Source of the DNA: Rhodoblastus sp963704565
GTDB lineage: Bacteria; Pseudomonadota; Alphaproteobacteria; Rhizobiales; Beijerinckiaceae
Length of the DNA stretch: 64,000 bases
Reading direction: 5' to 3'
NCBI GenBank assembly: GCA_963704565.1
Contig: OY969917.1
Span: forward strand, 992,001-1,056,000
Each line of letters begins with the position of its first letter. Within the stretch, counting starts at the first letter, position 1. Below the pieces are notes generated by a model that worked only from the letters and a program-made list of their open reading frames with translations, did not search any database and was not told where the DNA came from. Shown here piece by piece: positions 17,987 to 28,529 of this stretch. A program made the position numbers and the translations under genes.

Positions 17987-18330
17987 CTAATTTGAGTTTC
18001 TAGGCTGCGGGTCAATCACGCGATAACCGTTGAAATCTGAGTGTTCAATTTTTGGCTCGCGCCAATCGCCCTCCGCCAGCTCGCTTTTGATCCGATTGTA
18101 GTTGGCGAACGCAGCCTTCGCCCCAGATTGGTAAAATGACTCTTTCGCCAGTTAAATCGGCGAGAGCGTCTTGGAAGAGTGCTTATTGCGGCGTCCCATG
18201 CTTGGCGGCCCTATGCTCGACCACAATCGCCGCGCGGACGGCGGCTTGCGGCGAATCGATCTTCCCCAAATGTAGCACAGCAAAATATCGCCTTCAGCTG
18301 CATCCTTCGATAGGCGAGGGTGCGAATTAC
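17987..18330 (-). pseudogene. Decayed gene remnant, family not recognised
   Basis: On the minus strand a 55-residue open stretch ends at 17987 (AKAAFANYNRIKSELAEGDW ... GYRVIDPQ) but has an in-frame stop immediately upstream and no start codon. Protein-like sequence continues upstream in other frames (AAVRAAIVVEHRAAKHGTPQ, then a stop; and DAAEGDILLCYIWG). This is what a gene with two or more frameshifts would look like. It lies in the same AT-richer islet as the IS5 element. Confidence 0.35.
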
Positions 18331-18347
18331 GCTGATGACGCCGAGGG

Positions 18348-19118
18348 TTACGCCGGTCCCTGAAAAGCCAGCACCTTGTCGGTCGGGAAATCGTAAATCT
18401 TTCCCGTTTCCCGCCAGTCCGGCCCGCAGAGGTCGACCAGTTTGGGGGCGAATTCCTCGGGCGTCTTCAAGGTCGCCGGGTCTTCGCCCGGCATGGCGGC
18501 GGCGCGCATGCGGGTGCGCAAGGGGCCGGGATTGGCGCTCATCGCCTTGACGTTGGAAATATTGACCACATCGGCGGCGTAAGAGCGCATCATCGCGTCG
18601 AGCGCCGCCTTGGAGATCGCATAGGGGCCCCAGAAGGCCCTATATTCCGCCCTTTGCGCCACGCCGGAAGACATGAACACGACGCGGCCGGCGTCGGAGG
18701 CGCGCAGCAGCGCGTCGAGCGAGCGCAACAGCCGGTAATTGGCGGTGACATTGACCGCCATCAGCTTGTCCCACTTGTCGGGATCGCAATGGGAGACCGG
18801 CGTCAGGGGCCCGAGAATCCCGGCGTTGCCGACGAAAATATCGAGTTTGCCCCAGCGCTCGAAAATCGCCGCGCCGAGCCGGTCGAGCGCCGGATAATCG
18901 GTGATATTGCAGGGAACCAGCGTCGTCTCCGAGCCAAGCGCCCGGATTTCGTCGTCCAGCTCCTCCAGCGCGCCTTGGGTGCGCGCCAGAGCGATGACAT
19001 GGGCGCCGCGGCGCGCCAGTTCCAGCGCGACGGCGCGGCCGATGCCGCGCGATGCGCCGGTGACGAGAGCGAGACGGCCGGCGAGCTTCCTTTCGCCGGG
19101 CGGAATCATTTCCGACAT
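18348..19118 (-). CDS. SDR-family NAD(P)-dependent oxidoreductase
   Basis: Short-chain dehydrogenase/reductase with a Rossmann fold, 256 residues. The cofactor motif is TGASRGIG, with NAG in FVGNAGILGP. The catalytic Ser is in VVFMSSGVAQ, and the YxxxK pair is in GPYAISKAALDAMM. NPGPLRTRMR follows. The overall pattern resembles the YciK-type group. Substrate is unknown. It is followed (in transcription) by the decayed islet and preceded by purF on the same strand, 21 bases away, so it is probably the last gene of a purF operon. Confidence 0.9.
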   Translation of the reverse strand: MSEMIPPGERKLAGRLALVTGASRGIGRAVALELARRGAHVIALARTQGALEELDDEIRALGSETTLVPCNITDYPALDRLGAAIFERWGKLDIFVGNAGILGPLTPVSHCDPDKWDKLMAVNVTANYRLLRSLDALLRASDAGRVVFMSSGVAQRAEYRAFWGPYAISKAALDAMMRSYAADVVNISNVKAMSANPGPLRTRMRAAAMPGEDPATLKTPEEFAPKLVDLCGPDWRETGKIYDFPTDKVLAFQGPA

Positions 19119-19139
19119 TGGTCGTCCTGAACGTGAGGC

Positions 19140-20621
19140 TCAGCCGGTTTCGGCGAGCAGCGACAACTGGGCGCGAATATCCTTGCCGTTGAGGTCGGTC
19201 AAGGTGGTGGGATAATCGCCGGTGAAGCAATGATCGGTGAATTGCGGGCGCCGCGGGTCGCGACCGACCTGGCCCATCGCCTTGTAGATGCCCTCGATCG
19301 AGAGGAAGGCCAGCGAATCCGCGCCGATCCAGGCGCGCATCTCTTCCAGTGTATGGGTCGCGGCCAGCAGTTTTTCGCGCTGCGGCGTGTCGATGCCGTA
19401 ATAATCGGGATGGGTGATCGGCGGCGAGGAAATGCGGAAATGCACTTCGCGGGCGCCCGCCTCGCGCATCATCTGCACGATCTTCACCGAAGTGGTGCCG
19501 CGCACGATCGAATCGTCGAGCAGGACGATCCTTTTGCCGGCGACCACCGCGCGATTGGCGGAATGTTTCATCCGCACCCCGAGTTCGCGGATGCTCTGGG
19601 TCGGCTGGATGAAGGTGCGGCCGACATAATGATTGCGGATGATGCCGAGTTCGAAGGGAATGCCCGAGGCGCGGGAATAGCCGATCGCCGCCGGCACGCC
19701 GGAATCCGGCACCGGCACCACGACATCGGCGTCGATCGGGTTCTCGTGCGCGAGCTGCGCGCCCATCGCCTTGCGCACATCATAGACCGAGCGGCCGTGG
19801 ACGATGGAATCGGGCCGGGCGAAATAGATATATTCGAAAATGCAGGGCCGGGCCTGCTGCGGCGGGAAGGGGCGGATGCTTTCCAGCCCGTCGTCGGAAA
19901 TGACGACGATTTCGCCGTTCTCGACATCGCGGATGAAATGGGCGCCGATAATGTCGAGGGCGCAGGTTTCGGACGCGAGAATGTAATGGCCGTCGAGCTG
20001 GCCCAGCACCAGCGGGCGGATGCCGAGCGGATCGCGTGCGCCGACCAGCTTCTTGTTGCTCAGCGCCACGAAGGCATAGGCGCCCTCCAACTGGCGCAGG
20101 GATTCGATGAAGCGGTCGACAATGGCGTGCTTGCGGCTGCGCGCCACCAGATGCAGCACGACTTCGGTGTCGGAGGTGGACTGGTAGATGGCGCCGGCGC
20201 GGATCAATTCGCGGCGCAAGGTCAAGGCGTTGGTGAGATTGCCGTTATGGGCGACGGCAAAGCCGCCGGAATCCAATTCCGCGAACAGCGGCTGGACGTT
20301 GCGCAGGATGGTTTCGCCGGTGGTCGAATAGCGGACATGGCCGATGGCGCGGTCGCCGGGCAGGCGCTCGATGGTCGAAGCCTTGGAGAAAGTGTCGCCG
20401 ACCATGCCCATGCGGCGCTCGGAATTGAAGCGATTGCCGTCATAAGTGACGATGCCCGCCGCCTCCTGGCCGCGATGCTGGAGGGCGTGGAGGCCGAGCG
20501 CGGTGATGGCCGCCGCGTCGGGATGGCCGAAAATGCCGAATACGCCGCATTCCTCGCGCAGGCGGTCGCCGTCCAGATCGAAATCGGCGAAAATTTCAGG
20601 CTCCGCGCCGGATCGCTCCAT
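19140..20621 (-). CDS. purF: Amidophosphoribosyltransferase
   Basis: First committed step of purine synthesis: PRPP and glutamine to phosphoribosylamine. The chosen start at 20621 gives a 24-residue propeptide ahead of C25 in REECGVFGIFG, the Ntn-type nucleophile that must be exposed by processing. The glutaminase domain has HVRYSTTG and HNGNLTN. The phosphoribosyltransferase domain has the PRPP loop IVLLDDSIVRGTTS. It is 493 residues, normal length. Longer frames upstream are Arg/Ala-rich and unlike the family. Confidence 0.96.
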   Translation of the reverse strand: MERSGAEPEIFADFDLDGDRLREECGVFGIFGHPDAAAITALGLHALQHRGQEAAGIVTYDGNRFNSERRMGMVGDTFSKASTIERLPGDRAIGHVRYSTTGETILRNVQPLFAELDSGGFAVAHNGNLTNALTLRRELIRAGAIYQSTSDTEVVLHLVARSRKHAIVDRFIESLRQLEGAYAFVALSNKKLVGARDPLGIRPLVLGQLDGHYILASETCALDIIGAHFIRDVENGEIVVISDDGLESIRPFPPQQARPCIFEYIYFARPDSIVHGRSVYDVRKAMGAQLAHENPIDADVVVPVPDSGVPAAIGYSRASGIPFELGIIRNHYVGRTFIQPTQSIRELGVRMKHSANRAVVAGKRIVLLDDSIVRGTTSVKIVQMMREAGAREVHFRISSPPITHPDYYGIDTPQREKLLAATHTLEEMRAWIGADSLAFLSIEGIYKAMGQVGRDPRRPQFTDHCFTGDYPTTLTDLNGKDIRAQLSLLAETG

Positions 20622-20746
20622 GCTGCTGGCTCCATCTGTGCGCGGACGCCCGCGCGAAAAGGCTCTCCTCCGCCCCGCTGGCGAAGAAAGCTCAATAAAC
20701 CCCACGCAGACAAATGGAAAGCCCTTGTCGAGGTTTCCACCCCCGG

Positions 20747-21478
20747 TCAGTGGCCGAGGTTGAGAATGCCGTCGAGCTTCTGCTTGTCGCCCGGCGTCGG
20801 GCCGGAGGGGGCGGCGGCGGGATTGTCCGGGCGCGGCGGCGGCGCCGGCGGCGACGGGGTCGCGGGCGCGGCCTTGGGCTCGGAGTCGCTCTCCGGCGGC
20901 GGCGCTTCTTCGGTCCCGGCGGGCTTGGACTTCTTGAATTTCGAAATCAGGCCGTCGGGATCGTCGGGCAGGAGCGACAGCAATTGGTCGCTGGTGGCCT
21001 TGAGCAGCGGCAGGCTGCGCGCATTGTCGAGCCATTGCTTGCGGAAGGCGGAGGCGGAATTGGACGTGGCGTTGCTGGCTTCCGGCGCCAGCCAGTTGAA
21101 GAAGATGAAGGCGATGGCGCAGAGCAGCAAACCGCGCACCGCGCCGAACAGGAAGCCGAGCGAGCGGTCGAGCGCGCCGATTCGCGAATCGAGCACCGCG
21201 TCGGAAATGCGGATGGTGACGATGGACACGATGATGAGCGCGACGAAAAAGATCGCGGCCCCGGCGGCATAGGGCCGGATCGCCGCCTTGCTTATGAAGA
21301 TCGGCGAGGAGGGGTCCGAGAGCTTGGGGATCAGCATCGGATAGAAATAAACCGCCGCCGCCGCCGCGACGGCCCAGGAAACGATCGCCATGACCTCGCG
21401 GGTGAAGCCGCGAACCGTCGCGAGCAAAGCCGAGATCAGGATGACGGCGATCAGACCCAGGTCAACATAAGACGGCAT
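20747..21478 (-). CDS. cvpA: CvpA family inner-membrane protein
   Basis: A 243-residue protein with four predicted membrane helices in the first 130 residues and the family motif GFTREVMAIVSW near the N-terminus. The RIGALDRSLGFLFGAVRGLLL region is also characteristic. The last 80 residues are a Pro/Ala/Glu-rich cytoplasmic tail. CvpA is needed for colicin V production in E. coli and is typically encoded beside purF, as here (125 bases away, same strand). The molecular role is unsettled. Confidence 0.92.
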   Translation of the reverse strand: MPSYVDLGLIAVILISALLATVRGFTREVMAIVSWAVAAAAAVYFYPMLIPKLSDPSSPIFISKAAIRPYAAGAAIFFVALIIVSIVTIRISDAVLDSRIGALDRSLGFLFGAVRGLLLCAIAFIFFNWLAPEASNATSNSASAFRKQWLDNARSLPLLKATSDQLLSLLPDDPDGLISKFKKSKPAGTEEAPPPESDSEPKAAPATPSPPAPPPRPDNPAAAPSGPTPGDKQKLDGILNLGH

Positions 21479-21602
21479 GCGGCGCCTCGATAGGGGATGC
21501 GTTTTGTCCGGAGGAGACCGGGCAGGCGGCGTTTGGGCGGAATTGCGCCGTTATCGGCGCCGCCAGCTTATAGCGAATGCGGCTCGCCGCGTCGATAGCC
21601 GG

Positions 21603-23024
<1,422 letters not shown>

Positions 23025-23182
23025 GGGAAGAATCCAGTTTTATAAAATAGAACAATTATAGAACATAATCCGCGCGCGCTGTCCAGTGGCGGCGTCGCTT
23101 TAAACGGCGGCGCGGCGATGTTATCTATGGGAGGCAAGTCACCCTGTTTCGCCGGAGCTTGAACCGGTCGAAAGGAAGAGAA

Positions 23183-23560
23183 ATGTCTGGTCGTCCCCTG
23201 ATGGATCTGACGGACGCCGCCGCCGAGCGGGTTCGCGGACTGGTCGAGAAATCCGGCGGCAAGGCCGTCGGTCTGCGCGTCGGCGTCAAGAACGGCGGGT
23301 GCGCCGGCATGTCCTATACGGTCGAAATGGCGGAAGCGGTCCGGCCGGGCGAGTCTCTGGTCGAGGACAAGGGCGCGAAAGTGCTGATCGAGCCGCCGGC
23401 TTTGCTGTTCCTGATCGGCGCGCGGATGGATTTCACCACCAGCAAATTGTCGGCCACATTCACTTTTGAAAATCCGAACCAGACCGCCGCCTGCGGCTGC
23501 GGCGAATCGGTGTCGCTGCAGCCCGCCGACGCCAGCCTGCTCAAGGCCTATTCCGGCTGA
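23183..23560 (+). CDS. A-type iron-sulfur carrier (SufA/IscA/ErpA family)
   Basis: A 125-residue HesB/IscA-family protein that carries and delivers Fe-S clusters. The three ligand cysteines are C40 (NGGCAGMSY) and C104/C106 (AACGCGES). The ATG at 23183 is chosen for AGGAAGAG just upstream; a longer form from 23159 would add eight residues. There is no suf operon around it. Its 3' end overlaps the convergent bioC end by 13 bases. A useful context is that bioB next door needs Fe-S clusters, but a functional link is only inferred. Confidence 0.92.
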   Translation: MSGRPLMDLTDAAAERVRGLVEKSGGKAVGLRVGVKNGGCAGMSYTVEMAEAVRPGESLVEDKGAKVLIEPPALLFLIGARMDFTTSKLSATFTFENPNQTAACGCGESVSLQPADASLLKAYSG

Positions 23561-24294
23561 TCCGCGCCTGAAATCAGGAATGCGATGCGGAATCCGATTT
23601 TGAACGGGCCGGGGGACGCGGCCAGCGCGCGTCGCAGCGCGCCGGCCGGACTGGGCCGCGCGCCCGGGCGAGGCGTCTGGGCGCCGGCCTGTTTTAGGCC
23701 GCGCAAGAAGCCGCGCGCGTCGGGATAGACGGCGGAAAAATCGGCGAATTCAATTTTTGCGCCGAGCCCCAGGGCGAAATTTTCCGGCGGAAAGCCCCAG
23801 ATCGCGTCCTCCATCCCGGCGGCGTCCAAAATTTCGCGCCATTCGCGCAGACTGCCGGCGACCGGCGTCGCGACGCAAAGCCGTCCGCCCGGCGCCAGAA
23901 GCGCGCGCCATTTTTCGAGCGCCGCGCGCGGATCGTCGAGCCAATGCAGCATCATGCTCGACAGGATCAGATCGTAACGCGGCAGGCGGTCGAGGTCGCG
24001 GGCGTCGCGCGCGATGGTTCGCACGCCGGGATATTTGGCGCGCAGTTTTCGCAGCATGGCCGGCGCGGCGTCGAGCGCCGTGATTTCCGCCTCCGGCCAT
24101 TGCTCCAGCGCCAATCCGGTTACATGGCCGGCGCCGGCGCCAAGGTCGAGAATTTTCCGCGGCGCCTTCTTGACTGCCGCCGCGGCGCGAAAAACCAGGG
24201 CGCGGGCAACCTCGCGCTGGACCGGCGTGGCTGAATCGTAGGTTTCCGCCGCCGCGTCGAAGGCGGCGACGATCGGGTTGCGGTCAGAATTCAT
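23548..24294 (-). CDS. bioC: BioC-like malonyl-ACP O-methyltransferase
   Basis: SAM-dependent methyltransferase, 248 residues from the Met at 24294 (FDAAAETYDSATPVQREVA is the typical BioC N-terminus). Motif I is ILDLGAGAGHVTG, followed by ITALDAAPAML and the post-motif DLILSSMMLHWLDDP, which is strongly BioC-like. BioC methylates malonyl-ACP to disguise it for pimelate synthesis. It overlaps the upstream BioH-like gene by 11 bases and ends inside the tail of the convergent Fe-S carrier gene. Together with the bioH-like gene and bioF it forms one minus-strand operon. Confidence 0.85.
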   Translation of the reverse strand: MNSDRNPIVAAFDAAAETYDSATPVQREVARALVFRAAAAVKKAPRKILDLGAGAGHVTGLALEQWPEAEITALDAAPAMLRKLRAKYPGVRTIARDARDLDRLPRYDLILSSMMLHWLDDPRAALEKWRALLAPGGRLCVATPVAGSLREWREILDAAGMEDAIWGFPPENFALGLGAKIEFADFSAVYPDARGFLRGLKQAGAQTPRPGARPSPAGALRRALAASPGPFKIGFRIAFLISGADQPE

Positions 24295-24910
24295 GAGCGC
24301 GGAGGAAGCCGGCGATTTTTTCGGCGCAGAATTCGGGCGCGGTCCAGGGCAGGCCATGGCCGCCAGACTCGTGCATCTCCAGCGTCCCGCCCGAAATTTC
24401 GGCGAGGCGGCGCGCGGCGACGGGCGGCGCCAGCGCGTCGTTGGCCGCGCCCAGCACCAGCGCCGGCCTGCCGCCGGCCAAAGCCGTGGCGTCGAAATCG
24501 CGCAAAAGGTCGAGCCCGTGCATCAGGCGCTCCTTTTGCGCTTTTCCCTTCGGCGGCGCCAGCCCGAGATCGGCGCGGAAGGAATCGGCGCAAGATTGGG
24601 CGTCGCGTTCCAGCGCCTGCCGCATGGCGCGCAGCGCGGCCGGCGGCACACAGCCTTCGCCGACGGAATCGCGGCAGAAACGGGCGAAGGAATTGATCGC
24701 CACGACGCCCGCCCAATCGCCGCGCTGGCGCAGGCCCCAGAGCAGGCCGGCGGAATGGCCGACGAGAATGTCGCCGCCTTGCAGCGGCGGAATGCCGGGC
24801 GCGCCGAAAAAGCCGAGATCGACCCGGATCTGCGGCGCCGGCAGCAGCGGCGCCAACACATCCCAGATTTCGGGTCCGAGCGCCCAGCCATGGATGAAAA
24901 CCAGCCTCAT
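24284..24910 (-). CDS. BioH-like alpha/beta-hydrolase (pimeloyl-ACP methyl ester esterase)
   Basis: A 208-residue alpha/beta-hydrolase. It has HGWALGPEIW at the oxyanion-hole end, the nucleophile elbow GHSAGLLWGL, an acidic residue in GAANDALAPP, and the catalytic His in ESGGHGLPW. Its place between bioF and bioC (4-base overlap with bioF, 11-base overlap with bioC) makes pimeloyl-ACP methyl ester cleavage, the BioH step, the natural role. Sequence distance from E. coli BioH is large, so a different esterase family doing the same job is possible. Confidence 0.78.
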   Translation of the reverse strand: MRLVFIHGWALGPEIWDVLAPLLPAPQIRVDLGFFGAPGIPPLQGGDILVGHSAGLLWGLRQRGDWAGVVAINSFARFCRDSVGEGCVPPAALRAMRQALERDAQSCADSFRADLGLAPPKGKAQKERLMHGLDLLRDFDATALAGGRPALVLGAANDALAPPVAARRLAEISGGTLEMHESGGHGLPWTAPEFCAEKIAGFLRAHEF

Positions 24911-26100
24911 GCCGCCGCGCCCGCATTGTTGGGCGCGAATTCAGCCAAAGCCGCGATCAGCGCCGCCATGTCTTCCGATGAATGGGCGGCGCTGAGCGAA
25001 ATGCGCAGCCGGCTCGATCCTTGCGGCACGGTCGGCGGCCGGATGGCGGCGACCAGAAAGCCGCGCCGCTCCAGTTCGGCGGCGAGCGCGAGCGTTTCGG
25101 CCTCGCCGCCGACGATGACGGGCACGATCTGGCTGGCGCTCGCGCCGCAGTTCCACCCTTGGGCCCGGAGCGCCGCGCGAAAATCTTCCGCGCGCGCCAG
25201 CAGGGTCTGGCGCTCATGCGCCATTTGCGGGACGAGGGTCAAAGCGGCGTCGATGGCGCCGAGCGCGGCGGGCGGCAGGCCGGTGCTATAGACCAGTCCG
25301 CCGCAGCGCTGGATCAGGAAGTCGCGGATATCGCCGTCGCAGGCGAGATAGGAGCCGAAGCCGCCGAGCGCCTTGCCGAACGTGCCCATGGCGACATCGA
25401 CCAGATCGGCGAAATCTTCGCACAGGCCAAAGCCGCGCGCGCCGAAAACGCCGGTGGCGTGGGCCTCGTCGACATAGAGCAGGGCGCCAAAATCCCGCGC
25501 CAGCGCGCCGATGCGGGCGAGATCGGCGAGGTCGCCATCCATGCCGAACACGCTTTCGGTGACGATCACGCAATGGTCACCCTTTGCTGTGCGGGTGCGT
25601 AAAAGGCTTTCGAGATGGTCGCCGTCGTTGTGCCGGAAGCGCATCAGCCGAGCGCCGGAAAGGACCGCGCCCTGCAGGAGCGAATGATGGGCGAGGCGGT
25701 CGGCCAGAACCGTCACCGCGCCCCCGGCGATTTCCGGGTCGGCCAAAGCGGCCAAAGCGGTGAGATTGGTCTGGTAGCCCGCCGCCATGATGAGCGCGGA
25801 CGGCTGGTTCTTGGCGGCGGCCATGCGCGTCTCAAGCGCCGCGAATTCCGGGTTTTCGCCGGTCACCAGCCGCGAGGCGGCGACGCCGGCGCCATATCTT
25901 TTGGTATAAGAACAGGCGGCTTCGATCAGCGCCGGGTGCTGGCTCAGACCCAGATAATCGTTGCTGGCGAAATTCACACATGCGCGACCGTCCCGCAAAA
26001 TGCGGCCCTGCGGCGCAAGCGTGGCTGGTTGCAGCCGGCGCAGGCGGTTCTGCGCGGCGCGGGCGTCGCAATAAGCGCGATAGATGGGCGTTTTTGCCAT
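24907..26100 (-). CDS. bioF: 8-amino-7-oxononanoate synthase
   Basis: PLP enzyme joining pimeloyl-ACP and alanine to KAPA. It is 397 residues of the alpha-oxoamine synthase family. NFASNDYLGLS is near the N-terminus, VDEAHATGVFG carries the cofactor Asp, and GTFGKALGGFGSY holds the PLP lysine K243. GLPPAALGA and the C-terminal RLRISLSAAH complete the pattern. It is the first gene of the minus-strand bioF-bioH-bioC operon, divergent from bioB with about 170 bases between. Confidence 0.95.
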   Translation of the reverse strand: MAKTPIYRAYCDARAAQNRLRRLQPATLAPQGRILRDGRACVNFASNDYLGLSQHPALIEAACSYTKRYGAGVAASRLVTGENPEFAALETRMAAAKNQPSALIMAAGYQTNLTALAALADPEIAGGAVTVLADRLAHHSLLQGAVLSGARLMRFRHNDGDHLESLLRTRTAKGDHCVIVTESVFGMDGDLADLARIGALARDFGALLYVDEAHATGVFGARGFGLCEDFADLVDVAMGTFGKALGGFGSYLACDGDIRDFLIQRCGGLVYSTGLPPAALGAIDAALTLVPQMAHERQTLLARAEDFRAALRAQGWNCGASASQIVPVIVGGEAETLALAAELERRGFLVAAIRPPTVPQGSSRLRISLSAAHSSEDMAALIAALAEFAPNNAGAAA

Positions 26101-26271
26101 TTGAGGTCATTCTGATATGACAGCCAAGAGACAAATGCCACCGCCCTCACCGGGGCGGTTATCCGCACCGACCGGCGAGCCTTCAAAGAACTTGGCCGGC
26201 TGACGCCGGCGGGCGCCAATCCTTTCGGCTCGCCGAAAGAATTGGCAATGATTAAACGTCACGGGAACGAC

Positions 26272-27333
26272 ATGACGATCAATCCGCAGATTTCGGCCAA
26301 GGCCCCGATCCGCCACGACTGGACGCAGGAAGAAATCGAGGCGCTTTTCGCCCTGCCGCTGCTCGAACTCGCGCATCGCGCGCAAACGGCTCACCGTCAA
26401 TATCACGACGACACGATCCAGCTGGCGAGCCTGCTTTCGATCAAGACCGGCGGCTGCGCCGAGGATTGCGGCTATTGCCCGCAGAGCGCCCATCACGCCA
26501 AGAAGACCGGACAGGTCAAGGAGACCATGTTCGATGTCGAGGACGTGCTGTTTCGCGCCCGCATCGCCAAGGACGCCGGCGCCTCGCGTTTCTGCATGGG
26601 CGCGGCCTGGCGCTCGGTGCGCGACGGCGCGGAATTCGATTCCGTGCTCGACATGGTCAGGGGCGTGCGGGCCATGGGCATGGAAGCCTGCGTCACGCTC
26701 GGCATGTTGCAGCCGCACCAGGCGCAAAAGCTCGCGGAGGCGGGGCTGACCGCCTATAACCACAATCTCGACACCAGCCCGGAATTTTACGGCGAGATCA
26801 TCTCGACCCGCACCTACGAGGACCGGCTGGAGACGCTGAGCCATGTCCGCGCCGCCGGAATCGAGATTTGCTGCGGCGGCATTATCGGCATGGGCGAAAA
26901 GGAATATGACCGCGCCTCGCTGCTGCGCGTGCTGTCCGCCATGAACCCGCATCCCGAAAGCGTGCCGGTCAATGCGCTGGTCGCGGTGCGCGGCACGCCG
27001 ATGGAGGGCCTGCCGCCGGTGGATTGCTTCGACATGGTGCGGATGATCGCGGCAGCGCGCATCGTGATGCCGAAATCGCGCGTGCGGCTTTCCGCCGGCC
27101 GCGCCGAAATGAGCGCCGAGGCCCAGGCTTTGTGCTTCATGGCCGGCGCCAACTCGATCTTTTATGGCGAAAAGCTGCTGACCACGGCCAATAACGACGC
27201 CGAGGCCGACCGCGCCCTGATCGATCGTTTAGGGCTGAAGGTGCAAGAGATTCAGGAGCGCAACGCGCATTACGGCCTCGATAGCCACGAGGGCAATGTC
27301 GCGCAAATGGCCGAGGTCAGCGCGGCGAGCTGA
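26272..27333 (+). CDS. bioB: Biotin synthase
   Basis: Radical-SAM enzyme inserting sulfur into dethiobiotin. The 4Fe-4S SAM motif is CAEDCGYC (C62, C66, C69 from the start at 26272). The GAAWR block and NHNLDTSPEFY, typical BioB segments, follow, as does RLSAGRAEM with the arginine ligand of the second cluster. The ATG at 26272 has GGGAA upstream and fits family length (353 residues); earlier starts at 26242/26248 are alternatives. Its last 64 bases overlap the convergent bioA gene. Confidence 0.96.
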   Translation: MTINPQISAKAPIRHDWTQEEIEALFALPLLELAHRAQTAHRQYHDDTIQLASLLSIKTGGCAEDCGYCPQSAHHAKKTGQVKETMFDVEDVLFRARIAKDAGASRFCMGAAWRSVRDGAEFDSVLDMVRGVRAMGMEACVTLGMLQPHQAQKLAEAGLTAYNHNLDTSPEFYGEIISTRTYEDRLETLSHVRAAGIEICCGGIIGMGEKEYDRASLLRVLSAMNPHPESVPVNALVAVRGTPMEGLPPVDCFDMVRMIAAARIVMPKSRVRLSAGRAEMSAEAQALCFMAGANSIFYGEKLLTTANNDAEADRALIDRLGLKVQEIQERNAHYGLDSHEGNVAQMAEVSAAS

Positions 27334-28529
27334 TCCTCGCGTATCGTGAATGCCGGCGTCAGATAGACGATGTCGCCGAAGGGGCGGATCCACAAGCCCT
27401 GTTCGGCGAAATTTGCGCGCAAAGCCGCCGCATCGCCGAGAGTCGCGCATTGCACCACGCCGATCGCGCCCTTGACCCGCACCTCCAGCACCCCGGGAAT
27501 TTTTACGCAGGGCGCGAGGCCCTCGCGCAGAAGGGCTTCGATCCGCGCCACCTGTTTTAATCGCGGCTCGCTCTCGAACAGGTCCAGTGAAGCGTTGGCG
27601 GCGGCGCAGGCCAGGGGATTGGCCATAAAAGTCGGGCCGTGCATCAGCGCCTTGGCTGGGTCGTCGGCGAGAAAAGCCTCGAAGACATGGGGCCGCGCGA
27701 CGGTCGCGGCGAGCGAAAGCGCGCCGCCGGTGAGGCCCTTGCCCAGACACAGGATGTCCGGCGTTATCCCCGCCTGTTCGCAGGCGAAAAGCGTTCCCGT
27801 GCGGCCGAAGCCGACGAAAATTTCGTCGGCGATCAGCAGCACGTCATGGCGCAAACAAGCCTCGGCCACGCGGCGCAGGGTTTCGGGCGTAAAAAATTTC
27901 ATTCCGCCCGCGCCCTGGACCAGAGGCTCGATCAGAACGGCGGCGATGTTTTCTTTTTCGCGCGCCAGCAGGGCGTCGAAGGCCTGTTCCGAGGCCTCGT
28001 CGACCGGCAGTTCGGCCAGGAATTGTTTGGGCAGATAGTGCTTGAACAGGCTGTGCATCGACTCATCGGGGTCGCAGACCGACATGCAGGCCATGGTGTC
28101 GCCGTGGTAGCCGTGGCGAAACGAGACCATTTTCGTGCGGTTCCGGCCCCGGTTGAGCCAATATTGGACCGCCATTTTCATCGCCACTTCGACCGCCACC
28201 GAGCCGCTATCGACGAAAAAGACTTTTGAGAGGTCGCCCGACGTCTTTTGCGCCAGCCGCGCCGCCAGTTTCAGCGCCGGCTCGTGGACGAGGCCGCCGA
28301 ACATGACATGCGGCATGGTTGCTATCTGAGCATGGAGCGCATTCAGGATATGGGGATGGTTATAGCCATGGCAGGCGGTCCACCAGCTGGCGATTCCGTC
28401 GATCAGTTCGCGCCCGTCCTTGAGCCGGATGAGGGAGCCTTCGGTCGAGACCGCCTGCAAGGGCTGGCGCGCCCTCTTCATCTGGGTGTAAGGCAGCCAG
28501 AGATGTTCGAGCAGGTCGTTGGCGGGCAT
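27270..28529 (-). CDS. bioA: Adenosylmethionine-8-amino-7-oxononanoate aminotransferase
   Basis: Class III aminotransferase converting KAPA to DAPA with SAM as amino donor. LWLPYTQM, SWWTACHGYNHP, VDSGSVAVEVAMKMA, FRHGYHGDT and LIADEIFVGFGRTG are all classical BioA segments; the PLP lysine is in CLGKGLTGG. The ATG at 28529 places the conserved WLPYT block at the usual distance; an ATG at 28547 is the alternative, while the frame to 28574 opens with TTG. The start codon shares its CATG with the bioD start on the other strand. The 3' end overlaps bioB. Confidence 0.94.
   Translation of the reverse strand: MPANDLLEHLWLPYTQMKRARQPLQAVSTEGSLIRLKDGRELIDGIASWWTACHGYNHPHILNALHAQIATMPHVMFGGLVHEPALKLAARLAQKTSGDLSKVFFVDSGSVAVEVAMKMAVQYWLNRGRNRTKMVSFRHGYHGDTMACMSVCDPDESMHSLFKHYLPKQFLAELPVDEASEQAFDALLAREKENIAAVLIEPLVQGAGGMKFFTPETLRRVAEACLRHDVLLIADEIFVGFGRTGTLFACEQAGITPDILCLGKGLTGGALSLAATVARPHVFEAFLADDPAKALMHGPTFMANPLACAAANASLDLFESEPRLKQVARIEALLREGLAPCVKIPGVLEVRVKGAIGVVQCATLGDAAALRANFAEQGLWIRPFGDIVYLTPAFTIREDQLAALTSAICATLPSWLSRP

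Noticed and set aside
23121..23130. TTATCTATGG resembling a BioR operator (TTATCTATAA)
   Set aside because: Two mismatches in the right half, not palindromic, and located before radA/Fe-S carrier instead of a bio promoter.
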